64,000 nucleotides of DNA from Allodiplogaster sudhausi (GCA_945643635.1 CALZFC010000009.1:2336001-2400000); one strand, 5' to 3'. Counted from the first letter of the stretch, positions 47,953-61,000 are shown. The notes: generated from the letters alone by a model not told the origin. Program-made: numbers and translations.

Positions 47953-49577
47953 ATGTCGCGCACACTTCCAAAGGCGTCAGAAGTGATTAAGCGTATTTTG
48001 ATGGTGCGGCCAACGCACTTTCAGGTTTGTCTCTTATCGTCATTATCAGAACTTTGTCACCTGTGGCGGGCATGACGTCATCAAGCATGTATGTATCTGT
48101 GTGTTTAGGTAAAGTACGCAATAAACCCGTGGATGGATACGAAGACGCCTGTGGACAAGACGCTGGCTTCCGCGCAGTGGACTTGTCTCAAGGATACAAT
48201 CGAGAGTGTAGGAGGAGAAGTGCATGTCATGGAGTCAGACGTCAGTCTAACACTTCCCTTCCAACAATGTATCAAAGGTTCCGCACACCAACAGCTGAAT
48301 GGCTTGATCTTGACGGAAATGTAACAAAAGATACAGCATAATTTTTGAGTTCTAACATATATTTATAATGGAGACTCTTACGTATGTTTGCTGCAGATGG
48401 TTTTTACAATTCACGGAATTGTCTTAACCGTAATTTCCTATAGATGCAGGCGGAAGAGAAAACAGGGACGATTGTCTCAAGAATTACAAATAATTTTCGC
48501 TTTCTGTCTTTCATTCTTTCTAGTAAACATTTGTTCAGAATGCGCACGACTACCCCGATATTGTCTTCGCCGCGAACGCTGCAGTGATTCGTGGCAATCG
48601 AGTGTACTTGGCACACTTCCATAACAAAGAGAGACAAGGAGAGAGAGACTTCTACAAGAAATGGTTCGATGACAATGGCTTCGAGACGGTCGGCAGCACG
48701 GACATCGCTTTCGAAGGTCACACTCAAATACCATTTTGTATTCCTTATCAAATACTTTAATATTAAAGCTTATTATAAAGGAACGCTTCTAAGACGCACG
48801 TCACCTGTTAAAAGTCTTTCCTGCCTATAGATAAATGGCAAATAGGGAATGATACCTAGTTTTGTGTCAGTTGTTTCAAGAGAAATTATAATAAGGTTCT
48901 CTTCACACTTAGGAGCCGGAGATGCCCTGTGGGCTGGCGAAGGCTGGAACAAACTCTTCGTTGGCATTGGCCCGAGAAGCAGCCATGCAGCGTTGACGGA
49001 TCTGAGAGGAGAACTCAAGGATGGAACTGACTTCCAAGTAGTCGGATGCCATCTAATTGATCAGCGGTAAGGCAATTTAAAATTATTTGCAAGAAATTTG
49101 GTCGTTTATTTTATGATCTTTCGTTGAGATATTACCACATTGACGTTGCCTTCTGCCCCTTGGAAGAGCGATTGGCCCTGTGGTTCCCAGATGCGTACAG
49201 TCCAATCACACGAAATAATATGAAGAACCACGGCGTCGAGCTCCTTGCGGTAGTTCATCCCTTTGTGCTATTTTATGCTTTCCTCTCTACCCTTCACCCT
49301 TTTAGATTACAGCCGAAGAAGCGACCGGATTCGCCTGCAATTCTGTAGTCGTCGGCAAAAATGTCATCATGCACAACAGCCCGAAGAATGAGACTGTCGC
49401 CAGGAAACTCGAAAAGGTGAGAGAGAGAGGCAGAGACAGAGAGTGAGAGAGACAGAGAAAGACAGAGAGTGAGAGAGACAGAGAGAGACAGAGAGTGAGA
49501 GAGACAGAGAGTGAGAGAGACAGAGAGACAGAGTAACAGAAAGAGAGAAAGAGAGAGAGAGAGAGAGAAAGAAAGAA

Positions 49578-49609
<32 letters not shown>

Positions 49610-49741
49610 CAAAGTCGATTTGAAGATAATAGTAACCTTTTGTGATGTATACAGGTGGGATATGCAACGCACTTCGTCAATATGTCCGAATTCATTAAAG
49701 CTGGCGGCTCCGCCAAGTGTTGCACTCTTCAGCTGCCCTAG
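47953..49741 (+). CDS. Guanidino-group hydrolase, DDAH / arginine-dihydrolase-like (COG1834 type)
   Basis: Seven exons, 47953-48024, 48109-48240, 48539-48716, 48913-49066, 49129-49249, 49306-49416 and 49655-49741, join in phase to 284 residues. The fold is the five-bladed beta/alpha propeller of amidino-modifying enzymes. Seen in order: RILMVRPTHFQVKYAINPWM (INPWM at 29-33), YPDIVFAANAAVI (75-83), FEGAGDALWAG (126-136), YYHIDVAFCPL (180-190, catalytic-type His 182) and KAGGSAKCCTLQL (271-283, catalytic-type Cys 278 or 279). The complete Cys/His/acid set suggests an active hydrolase acting on arginine or a methylated arginine. FAANAA replaces the FVEDVA of vertebrate DDAH and resembles microbial arginine-dihydrolase-like proteins. 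Which substrate it uses cannot be read from the sequence. Intron 6 carries a long GA tract on the sense strand. The gene lies 1.4 kb downstream of VMAT in the same direction. No organelle-targeting signal is seen. Confidence 0.88.
49419..49608. repeat. GA-rich tract with GAGAGACAGAGAGT sub-repeats
   Basis: Fills most of intron 6 of the guanidino hydrolase gene. The first part is a repeat of about 14-16 bp with CAGAGAGTGAGAGA. The end is nearly pure (GA)n. Unusually for this window, purines are on the sense strand. Confidence 0.93.
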
Positions 49742-50070
49742 GAGATATTTCCCTTGTCTTTCAAACAACCACCACAAATACGAACGTTCTCTTGTCTGGA
49801 GTCAATGTTTATGTCAGATGCCCAGTTGTCGCATATTTAATGGCTATGAAATGAATGTTCGCAGACATACACCATGCCAGACATTGTATTTGATACATAC
49901 ATAGAATTGAGAGTGATAAACAGAATTGAGCAATGTCCTCCGTTTTGCTTGGTTATTGTCTTGTGAATCACTTAGCTTCAAGACATTTGGATGGTGCTAA
50001 AGAGATGTGCGTATAAAAGAGGAAGGCATCCTTGGCGTTCTTCGTCGTCTTGCAAAGAAGAAGAGCCAAA

Positions 50071-50669
50071 ATGGGACGCGTGACTCTGGCCATTCTCTCT
50101 CTTCTTCTCTTTTCATTCTGTGCTGCTCAACTTGACTTTGGAGAGAGCGACGTCTACGAGTGCGATGGCGGGATCTCCTATCTCGAGTCGCCCATCAATG
50201 TTCATTTAGTCAAAGGATAACAAGTGGTCTAGTACTAATTGACACGTTCTTCAGTACTACTACAACAAGTCGGCGCAGAGCTGCTTCTCTGTGAGGAAGG
50301 GCTGCCAGCCACCCGAGGTCGAAACTCTTCATCCGAATCTAGAGGAATGTCTCGAGAAGAACTATCGAGGTTGGCAAAGATTCTGTTTATTATCTTGATC
50401 TCTTTCTTTCAGAGAGTTTTCGAGCAACTAGAACGGTCATGTGTGGCGACAAGTACTATGGAAAGGAGCCAATTTTCTACACGTACGGATCAAAGAAGAT
50501 CCAGGCATGATTAGTTTCAAAATTTCCTGCAGTTTCTGTGTTAAGAGTAGACTTGCTCAAGACTCTTCCCCTGTCTCAAGACTCTTCCTCTTCTCTTCTG
50601 CAGGTGACCCATCTGCTGCCGAGCTGCTTCCTCGAGGAGAGATTCTGCCCGGAAGGAAGTGGCTGCTAG
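50071..50669 (+). CDS. Small secreted Cys-rich protein, Kunitz-like
   Basis: Four exons, 50071-50199, 50255-50369, 50413-50504 and 50604-50669, give about 133 residues. A clear signal peptide (GRVTLAILSLLLFSFCAAQ) is followed by eight cysteines. The stretch INYYYNKSAQSCFSVRKGC then LEECLEKNY echoes the second half of Kunitz/BPTI domains (aromatic YYN, C, GC, EC). Spacing is irregular, however, with six residues between the middle cysteines in place of seven, and the tail adds PSC, RFC and SGC. It may be a diverged Kunitz-type inhibitor or an unrelated secreted Cys-rich fold. The last intron seems to start with GC after CAG. If it is not spliced, the protein ends in KKIQA six bases later and loses the last three cysteines. 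An AATAAA follows at 50947-50952. Confidence 0.65.
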
Positions 50670-50946
50670 AAAGAGGAGGGCATGGCCTCAGGCTCTTGCT
50701 GCTCTCTCACTAAGGAAGGCACTGGTGGGTCTTGTTTCAGCTATTATGCACATTCCCTAATATTTAGCAAAGGACAACTCTCATATATTAGAGAGGACAT
50801 TTGTTTGTTTTCCATAAGTTACTTTACATTTTCAAAAGTTACCAATCAGGCAACATTTTCAGGGATGTATCGTAATGTCTTCTCTCGGACAAATCTGTGA
50901 GGCGTCTTCTGCTACTTTCTGACATTTCTCTCGTATTCATACCTCG

Positions 50947-50952
50947 AATAAA
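50947..50952 (+). terminator. Candidate polyadenylation signal AATAAA
   Basis: Canonical hexamer about 280 bp after the stop codon of the secreted Cys-rich gene, the nearest downstream one. Confidence 0.4.
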
Positions 50953-50979
50953 GATAATGCTACATAACGAGGCGACTCG

Positions 50980-51240
50980 TTGTCTTTATTCATCAACAAC
51001 ATGCAATTCATTCATTCTATTTCTATAATTGTAGCCTCAGGTTTCGTGGTACGGCAAATGAAGGCATTAGAAAGGCTTTGCTTAGACGGGTCGGCGGCGA
51101 GGAGAATCGGGGGCAGGTGCTTGATGAAATCAGCACAAGGGAGTGTTTTCTGTTGCCGTAAAGAGAGCAAAGTGATACGGGCCATTATTAAGGAGATGGC
51201 CGCCTCAGCCACGCAAGAACTTATTGGCTGCCTGTCTTAA
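50980..51240 (+). other. Unassigned open frame after the Cys-rich gene
   Basis: An 86-codon frame without known motifs. Part of it (about 51032-51240) follows a TTGTAG that could be an acceptor. Two plus-strand frames and one minus-strand frame are open over much of the same stretch. That is consistent with chance or with an unrecognised exon. It is recorded because the composition differs from the surrounding simple sequence. Confidence 0.15.
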
Positions 51241-51548
51241 CTTCAATTATGGCATGGAGTTGTTCTTTTGACACCCCCTCTCTCTCTCTTTGTCTCTGTT
51301 CGCCTCCTCTCAATAAATAATAATCTGCAGTTAGAGATCTCTTCTATTCTTGTTGTAGCAAAGCCCGGAATAGGTTAATGTTCTCTAGGAAGATTGCCTG
51401 GCCGTCAACGAAAGCGCCGCTCAATTCGATTCCGACTCAATTACAATAGGTAATTGTGCGCCTGTGGCAACAAAGCCAATTCGCCTAGATAGGAAGAGCT
51501 GGGGCGAGTAATCTCAACAGCTTAGGTACCCCCTCGCTCTCTCTCTCC

Positions 51549-51554
<6 letters not shown>

Positions 51555-51587
<33 letters not shown>
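51555..51587. repeat. (CT)n microsatellite
   Basis: Uninterrupted CT run within a longer CT-rich block (about 51535-51595) in the gene-poor right spacer. Confidence 0.9.
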
Positions 51588-51593
<6 letters not shown>

Positions 51594-54500
51594 CTCCAAT
51601 TCCTATTCTACTTTTCTTCCTCCCTTTCTTTTATGTAGTAGGGGCAGTGAAGGCACTCCTACAACTCGTGTGCGCCTCTTCTCATTCACTTTTCTCATTC
51701 CAAGCCTCTGGCAGAATCGGAATCCAACATCCTTTTCAGATAGCCTTGAGGCAACTTACACAATGTTCATTTGTTCTAAGTAGAGTAAATTGTGGATGAC
51801 AATCTCGTAATGTCGTATTGCAATTGTCAAGATATTTATAATTTGAGGCTGCCAGATCGCCAGGTTTCCTCGAACGAGAGCGTGCCGTTGTGTCTCATCT
51901 GAAATCTCTTTCTCTCTATCTCTATGATGCAACTTCTCTCTCCTTACCCTCAGAGGCCTGTCATTTCACGATGGCTTAGACATGCTCTTGCATAGTTGTC
52001 TCCCCCTTTCCGCCAGCAACACTCTGCTTACTTCTCAACTAGGTGTATCAGACTCCAGGCTAGCACTTCTTTGTCTTCTTGCGTGTGTCACTAACCATCT
52101 CCTCACTTTCCCCTCCATTCCTATGTTGTTATGGTAGGAAGAGAAAGAGATATTCTTTGGCATTGTTTGAGTAGGCCTATTCCTTCGAGCATCTGTCGCC
52201 GAGATTCTGCCCCGGCTAATAATGGTCGCTGGAATTCAATAATGCGAAAGATAGCCCGAGGCTATCTCTATGCAGTGTTTCTTCTATCTATTCTAAATTG
52301 TTCGCTGAGAGGATTCAGAGGAACCCGAGCAAAGAAGAGTAATAGAGCTTGAGGCGAGAGGGAGGAGCAAGCAATACGCGAGAGATGCTCCCCCCCTCCC
52401 GCCCCCCGGCCGGGGCACAAAGAGACAATGCCTCCATATTGCTTCTGCTCATTCTCCCTCCTTCGAGACTACTGTATCATCCTCTGTTTACTGGTCTCCT
52501 CCCTACATGGACATCCCTTTCTCAACTGCGAGCTTTCATTCCTACTCCTCCCTTCTCTAATCAGGTTTGCCGTTGAACCGGGCAACAATGCGCGCGGCTC
52601 CTCTCACTTTCCACCTGTTCCAAGTACCAGTGTCCTTCAAGCTGTGCCAGTGGCAGCCGCAGTTAGTTGCTTGTTCAAAACATCCTCCGTTGCATCCTTG
52701 GCTAAAAGAGGCGGCTTTCTCTCTCATTGGCATGCCCTGCGCAACTTGTTCCTTCCTGTTTGTCTTGGCGTGGAGAGGGACGAAGTTTGGAGAGAGACAA
52801 TTGGAGGGACACTGCCGAAGGCTACCTTCAAGGCATGCCGCTTCTCTCACTTGGACATCAAGGAGAAGCTCAGGTTAGAGCCGAAGGGCACGAGGTCCAA
52901 AAATAGAAGGGCCAACTAGGAGAGGACAGAGAAAGAAGAGTAAGAGGTGAGAGGGCAGCGGAGGTGAAGAGGGTGAGAGGGTATCCTCATTCAACTGCCC
53001 GTAACAATTGAGCTTTCGCTTCTTCGCCCCCTCTCACTTACTCCATGAAAAAGGCTCCATGCCACATGAAGACACTTCCGAAACAGGATTAGGATAGAGA
53101 GAAGAGGCGGGCAGGAGAGAAGAGACACATAGAGGAGATCCTTCCAAATCTCATGTCTTTGCTACTTCTGCCTAATATCCGATTTAGGAGAAGTAACCGA
53201 GTTATCTAGTATAATTTATATCCGTCGCCGCTTTCATATCCTCAAATTAAGGTATCAGATTCTCAGTTCTCAATTACTTGTAATAAGAACGACCACTTTA
53301 AAGCATGAATGTAGATATAATAAATATCTTACAAATTGATTATCATGATTCTGTGGTTATCTCTTTCCATGGGGGGTGGGAGAATTTCATTTATGTATTT
53401 ATGGGATACCTGGGGATTTCTCTTATGAGTAGCTTCCTGAGAAGGCCATTGATTAATCAGAGGTCCATTCAAGTTGTCATCTTCGATATGCCGATTCATT
53501 CGCATTCTGAAGATGACGACTGAATGGCTTGAATTGAGGCTTTTCTGGATGGCATGGGGAGGCGATTTAAATGATACCATGCTCCGCACAGAAGGTCCCT
53601 CCTTTCTAATGTCGGGCCTCAGATGTCCCGATCCACGGCTCGTTTAATTCAATTGCGTCTTTATGGCCATTGTTCTGAAGGAGTGGCGAGGACCAGTGAG
53701 CGAGCTGTCCTTTTACTCATTGTAAGAATCTCTCTCCCTTCGCAACCTCCTCTCTTATTTTCTCTTCCAGCCAAATCGTGTCCTAAACAGAGGTACCAAA
53801 ACTAACAATGCCAATCGCTATCAGCTTGCCATGAGTGCCCTGAGGAATGACCGGGAGTCTCGGCTCTCACCCTTGTCAGAGAAGAAGAATGCCACAAGGC
53901 ACAGAGAGATTGGCTACTCGCAGCTGTGGCCGGCCTCCCTCCACTCGACTGATGCCCCTTTCTTCTTCGTTCCAGCCGCCACATCTGGCGGTGAACTGCT
54001 GCAGCACACACGGCCATCTCCTTTCTCTCACTCACCAACTCTGCCTTTGACTTCATTCCTTCTTCTCCTCAAGATGTTTCGACATTCTTCTCTGTCTAAG
54101 AATAAGATTGAGAGATGATGTAATTGTTTTGTTTCCATGTTCCTCTGGCATGAGTGACGGACTGTTCCGATTCTCCCTCCCCATGCCAACCCCCGCAGCC
54201 CCTTCCAAGGACACGCAGTTCTCCGCTGGCTCTGCGGTGTATTTCATTCTCTCTAGTCCCATGCCAGCATCCTTAATCCGATGTTCCTCTGTTATGCTCT
54301 TTCCGTTCGTGACGTCATTCGCCCCTTTTCACCTTTTCTCAACAAATTGATTGCAGTTTTAATCGAAATCAGCTGATTCCAAACATTGTCGGTTCTGCTT
54401 CGCTGCCCATTTTTTTCTGCTGAATTGCTTTCATTGCTACCTTTGTCAGTCCTATCAATCACGCGTTTTTGTATGCACATATGCACTATTTTGCATTACG

Positions 54501-55052
54501 TGCTAATATTATGGAAGAAATGTCAAGTGTTTTTTTTAGTTTAGCTGAAACAAAAAAAATATTATGGAGTTCCAGACATCTTAGAAAGCTTTGAATATGC
54601 AATACAAAATGATTCCAGAAGTACGTTCTTTGTGCTTCATTCTGGCAGCATTGCTATCATGACACCTTTGAACAAGGTCACCCGGAACACTCCAAACTGG
54701 CCAACACTTTCTTGTTGACCACTATTTTACATCTTATCCCTGGTGAACACGGAAGGAAAAGAGCAAGGAAGATGGCTCAGCAGGCTATGCCCTAGCCGGC
54801 TACTTTGAATGTTTCTCGAGAATTCCTTAGAATAGATGTGGGTTGAGTGATCCGCCAGAACAAGGCAGAAGAATCGGGCTAGCCAGAGTGACTCTTCTTC
54901 TTCTTCCTCATTCATTCTTTCTTTCACCTTCTCTCTCCACCTTTTTCTCTCTTTCTCTATTCGCTGCCTTTTTCTGTCTTCTTCATTCCTTCTTGTCACC
55001 GCTTGTGTTGGCCGTTTATGCAGAGACCCCAAATGAAGAAGGAGGGGGAGAG

Positions 55053-55088
<36 letters not shown>

Positions 55089-58000
55089 CTCTCCGACCTC
55101 TTCCTTCCCCTCTCTTCAACTTCTACCCTCTCCTCTCTCGCTATTGTAATGGCGCCAAGGTTGTTGAACCCCTCTTGTTGGACAGGGCGGCTACAGGACG
55201 ATGCATCGCTTAATTCCGCTTCGTTCATTTCTTTATGTGAAGAAGACCTCCTTGTCTTTTATTTCGCCGGTCAATAAATCAGTTTAGCAACTATTTACAG
55301 ACGATTTCAATATTTCTAGGTGTCTGGTGGGTGGCAGAGACGATTCTGGAGTGGATCGAAGAGCAAGAAAGAAGGGGCGCAGCCGAGGAGGAGAGCGAAG
55401 AGACTCTGCTCGGCTCTCGGTCCGTTCTTTCCCTTTCCAATCCGTTCGAATGACCATCTTTTTCTCTCATTGTCTTCACTAATAGCGGTCGTCTTCGTCC
55501 GTTCTTAGCTGCTGGGGCGATTGAGCGAAAGAATGGAGTGTGCGGGCGCAGTTAGACAAAAAAGGGTCAAGGCCTGCCGTTCACTGGACCTTCTTTGATA
55601 ATTCTGTATGAGCGATGATTGGGCAAGGCTGAGGAGAGAATGGTGTACTGGCTCTCATGTGGTTGGAGATAACAAGAGCGAGAGCGGGAGAAGGAGCTAA
55701 AGATGAGTGAAAGAGAGAGGGAGAGAGAAGACAGAATTGGAGAACGAGGAACAACAAGAATAGCACACCTGGGAGGTTCTCATCAAGACAACTAAATGTG
55801 TAAGACGGCGGAAAAAAATAAATTAAAAGAAATAAGAGCAAAAATCAACAAAAGCTTTACGGATGTAACAAGCGAACATTTGCATGTGTCGCTGAAGCGT
55901 AGAAGGCTGTTAGGAGGGAACTTCGTATATTCTCAAGTATATTCGAATGAAGCTCAGCGCCCTTAGAACAAATCCGGCAGTGAAAGAGAGAGAGAGAGAG
56001 AGAGAGGAGAAGAGAGAGAGAAGAGAGAAGAAAGAGGGGAAGAGAAAGAGAGAGAGAGAAGAGAGTGAGTGGGAGAGAATGGAGAAGTGAGGAGGTCAGA
56101 GGGAATCCGACGCGGCCAGAAGCAGTGGCCAAGTGCACAATGAAATGAATGCGGAGGGCCTCAAGTAATCTCGACACCCTTCCTGCTCATACTGCTCATT
56201 CTTTCATTGCTCGCTACTCTCTCTCATTTATCCCCCCACATCATCCTTCTATCTGCGTTCCCTTCCAAGCTTCGCCTTTTTCTGTTCTAGATGACTCTTC
56301 TAGAATGGGTACTTAGTAAGTGTACTTGTTAACTCATATCTACCAGCTCGCTACCTTCTCACTGCCCCCAATGCACAAGTCTAACTACTTCATTGTACTC
56401 GATAGTTCAAGGCGGCACAATCGCTTCTGCTCCCTCTGCTCTTTCCTCGACTATTCAACCTCTCTTTCTCTCTCTCTCTCATTCTCTCTCTCTCTTCCTC
56501 TGTCGTATCTCTCTCTCCTGCCATTAAAAGAAGGTTCCAATCGCAGAGTGGATGCCTCACAATTCTACGAACACAGGTGTTTGCTACTTCAAAAGCTGTT
56601 TCATACACCGAAGCACTCTTTACTATTGCAGTTCAGTCTTACTGAATTAGAACCTTATATCAGATTCCCTTCTGCTTTTTCTCTCTTTAATCTCTTCACA
56701 ATTTCTTACGAACGCAAATGTACATGGACATGACTTCAATCTTAGTTGAAACTCATCGTAAGAGAGTTGTTTTTGATTGTTGCACAGAGGGTTGCTCATT
56801 GTTAGAGACCGTCTTGTGTCCTCGCAATGATCTATCGTGTGCTACTCAGCCAACTTCAGCTGCCACATAGTTTTTGGAATTCACCACAGAGACATCTGTG
56901 CATTGGGCGGCTGGCTTTCTTAGTCAGTGCTTCAACTTCTTTATTTATCCCCCACGCCTTGTAATCGTTTGCGCGTGTCCAAAGAACAGCTACAGACAAA
57001 AAAACTAATAAGAGTCTTTATCATCAAACAATTTAAATATGTTGAAAATAGCTTCTTGTTTTTAATGAATCCTCCTCGCAAACAATGTCAAGTGTATTCG
57101 AAAATAAATTAGGATTTGAAAATCCATTTAGCTTTTCTTTATCATATTATTGTTTAGTGAAGGGTTCCTTGTTATTTCTTCAGACGAAAGACGACCAAAA
57201 GTCCCAAGATGATAGTTCAATAATAAAGATTTTAACGGTGGAAATAAAGATTCAGAAAAAGATATAATAAATTGCACTGGTGGACATTAAGTGTAGGTAT
57301 GTACATACACATACAATTGTATATGTTGCTGCAATAGTCAATACAGCAGTTATTCCATTACAAATTTGTTACAGAAATAATAGAGAGACAATAAGAATGA
57401 GTCCTCCGGGGTTCGCGCTGCTCGTTTCTCCAGTGGATCGCAGCACAAGGGCGTCGAATGACTCCCAATTAGAAGCTCGCCGCTCTTGGTCTCCCTCCCC
57501 CTTCCCTAATTAGCTCGTGCTCCCCATGAACGAAGCTGCGCGGCCAGCACGCACATTTACATATCAGAGTCAAAGTTGGCGCTGGCTGAGATGATACTTT
57601 GCCGTTCTCTCAGAGACGACGTAGAGAGGAAGGTCACGGCCCTTTTAGAAGACAGGTACGCATGCAATGGCTCAGATGTCTTTACAACCTCGATAATTTT
57701 AAGGCATCCCAGATTCAGTTAGAGCGATATTGAAGAGGATTCATGTTGCCCGGCTAAGAATGGAAAGGTGTGATAGAGAGAAGCTCGCTACTTTTCATAC
57801 AACCAAGGCGCAATCTCACATATTGCTAATTCGCGTATGTCATCCTATCCGGCTTCCTCCTGTTTGGCACGGTCAGAGGAGAGAGAAGAATAAGGTGGAG
57901 AGGAAGAAGGACGTAAACGGAAAATGCCATTGAGGGATAAACGGAAGTCTCTGTTCTTCTTATCATTTCAGAGTGAAAAGATCGGGAAAGAGAGTCAAGG

Positions 58001-61000
58001 ATGACGGAGAGGAAGAGAATAACAGAGAGAACATATCGGCAAGGTTTCATTGCTCATAAGGGAGGACTGCCTGAGTTGTCCAAAACAGACTTGAGTGACT
58101 TAGCGTGGTTCTCTTGCATTGTGGTGGGAAGAAGTAGAAGAGGAGGAGACTGACAGAGAAGGGACACAGGTCGGAGTGGACAGCTTCGTTGTGTTTGCCC
58201 TTAATTTCGAGGAAAGCGCTGAGTGACAGAATGAACGACGGCGCGGCTTCTTCTTCAACATAATGGGCTTGACTTCCGGCGATAGATAGCAAGCTGTCGG
58301 CCAGGAGGAGGCATTGCATGGCACACCCAGAGAATGCACGAGCCAGCCAGCCTCCCTCCACTCCCCCTCCCCTCTCTCCCTCCCCTGTTGACTCGGCTGG
58401 CAACATGATGCTCCAGGCACTCATTGTTCATGCCAGCTATCTCCATTCTGATTCACTTTATTCTTCCTCCTAACATTTTCATCTTCTTCTTCTTCTTCTT
58501 TTCTCTAGTTTTGGCTACTCCAATGTTTCGCTACGTAAGCATTTGATGTCTCTCGTACTCTGATTCGATGCTTATTGATGGCCATGCTTATCGCGTCCCT
58601 ATCCGATTTATCCAACACCTTCAATGGACTCTCTCCATTGCCTCTCTCCATCTGCACATCTCCCTCATTCCTCCCTTCCCATTTCAATCTCTGTGACTTC
58701 TTCGGAATAGTCTCTTGCGACAGAGAGCCATGCCTAGTGGCACTCCCGTCCATTAGCCGTGATCAGTCCAGGAAACTCGGCTTCTGTCGTCAATGGCTAA
58801 GTGATAAGTCGGGTGCATTTCGGCGCTGGCTAGCATCGCTCCGCCTTCTCTTGTCTTTCATGTCTCTTGGCTTCTGCCTTCTCTGAATCCCTATTCTATT
58901 TGTTCAAGTATGCTACACCGACAAGGATAATGACATTTTGTTAGTCGTACCTTTTCACTAGTGTGGCAGTCATAAAACATTTACTTGTCGAGATAGCGGG
59001 ACCATAACTCGTGTGATGCGTCATTTATAAGAAGTAAGAAGAGAGAGGCCTAGGAGGCGGAGAGGGAGTTGGCTGGCTTAAGAAAAGACTCTCAGAGAAA
59101 CGTATTATGTTGTATCTCGGACTTGGGCCGCCTTAAGCAGCCATTGTCAAGTGTTGTCATCGACTTAAACTTCAACATAATCTACTCTTACAATTATGCT
59201 TGCTCTCTGTGCAATTTGAGAAATTATAAAGGGGCTGATTCATCAGGCAAATAAACGTAAGCGCCTTAATATCTTTTTCCTTCATTTTATTTTGGAAAAA
59301 AACATTTTCAAGTCTTTCACTGAACTTGTTGATAATAAAGGTCGAAATGTTGTGCATTTCTAGAATTAGGGGAAGGTGCTAAGAAGCTGAAGATCGCTGT
59401 GCTGCCACTTCTGCAATTTCATTCTACTCTTTCTCACTCGCAACCTGCCTAGTATCTCTCTTTCTTTTCTCTCTCTACTTCTCTCTACCATCTCTCTTTC
59501 TCTTCTCTGTTTAAAGCTCTCTCTATCACTGTTATTCTCTCCGCAGTCGCACTTTTCACCTCATTTCGATTTCTTTATCCGATAGGCAGACAACGACTCC
59601 ACTTCCTTCATTAACAAACATTCATGTAAATTACATTCTTGACTGCCGAGAAAGAGACAGCGCCACCATTTTCCGAGTATTCTCATTCTCTCGAGAGCCG
59701 CGCATCGAATTATTTCGTTTGCTTTGCAACTTTAGTTTTCCATGAGGTACATCCAGTTATGCCTGCCTCTTTCATATATTGGAGTGGTATTATCCCTCTC
59801 CCTGTGTCCCAGTCTGACAGGTATAAGATCAAGTGTTTTTGAAGAGCCGGCTCATTGTTAGTTGCTAATTGCTTCTAATACTTTCTAGTTCTCTGACTGT
59901 TGTTATCTTCAATCACTTCAAGGTTGCTCAAGTTATTCATTATTCTCCTCTTTCTCGAGTCCTTTGTCAGAGAGTTCTCCACTCGCATCCTTGGCATCTT
60001 CATCGAGAGCGTTGTCATGTAAGATTGGAAGTGTGATGTGAGGAGGAGGAGACGGATCAGAAGAGAGAAGGAACAATGCGTGGGGATAAGGGGAGAGAAG
60101 GTAGACACTCCCCTCCATTGTCCCTCACTAATCTGATCCAGTGCGGTTGCCAATCCACAGAGAAGAAGGCCAGGATGAAGCCTGGCACTGCAACAAAGGC
60201 AACGGCTGTCTATTCTCTCCTTCGCCTTCCTTCTCTCTTCTCTCTCTCCCACTCTCTTTCTCTTCCCAGAATTCTCACACGCTTCATATCTGTGCTTCAT
60301 GATATCTGCATGTTCTATTCTAATATCCGTTGCCTACCCATAATATCCTCATCCTTCTCCGTTTCATGACTTCCCCGGTCCCTGACACCGCATTCAAATG
60401 ACCTGCACATTTGCCAGGCGACGATTCAATCGAGTGAAATGGAGAAAGGGCCGAGCAGTTGTCCGCAGGCTCCTTGGAACACTTGCTGTCCGTTTTTCCT
60501 TTGTTCGACCTCATCTCCATCACCTTTCGCCATTCGTCTGTCGCTCTCTTTCTCCTTCTCTCCCACTCTCTCTCTTTCTTTCTCAGTCTATCTCTTTCTC
60601 TCTCTCTATGTTTGTGTCTGTCTTGGACATTCTTTCTTTCTTCAACAACCTCTTACTTTCCCATAGTCTCTCATTTCGTCTGTTCTAATCTTCGCTCAGC
60701 TGAGTGTTCTCCAGCGAATGTTTCAGCATTGCGCGATCTGCCTTCCTCTGACTTCCAAGTATTAAAGTCTCCATTGTTTATCTCGTATTTGTGATAGACT
60801 GCCGTCGATTCGCTATTCTGTATCCTCTTTTAATATAACAGTTTCGTGAGTGAAAGTGGCTGATGAATCCTGGGTGAATTTGCTTTCTTCCACTCTCGTT
60901 TCGCATGCGTTCATAATATTCTATGCGTCGCACTAAGCGCTTTCATTCTTTACTTTCGTTTCGCCCTTCCACTGGGGCTTCTTCTTCCTTCATCTTCTTG

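Noticed and set aside
52131..60800. Numerous 60-160 codon frames in the right spacer
   Set aside because: None shows consistent splice sites, conserved motifs or codon bias. Most overlap CT/GA-rich DNA or run on several frames at once.
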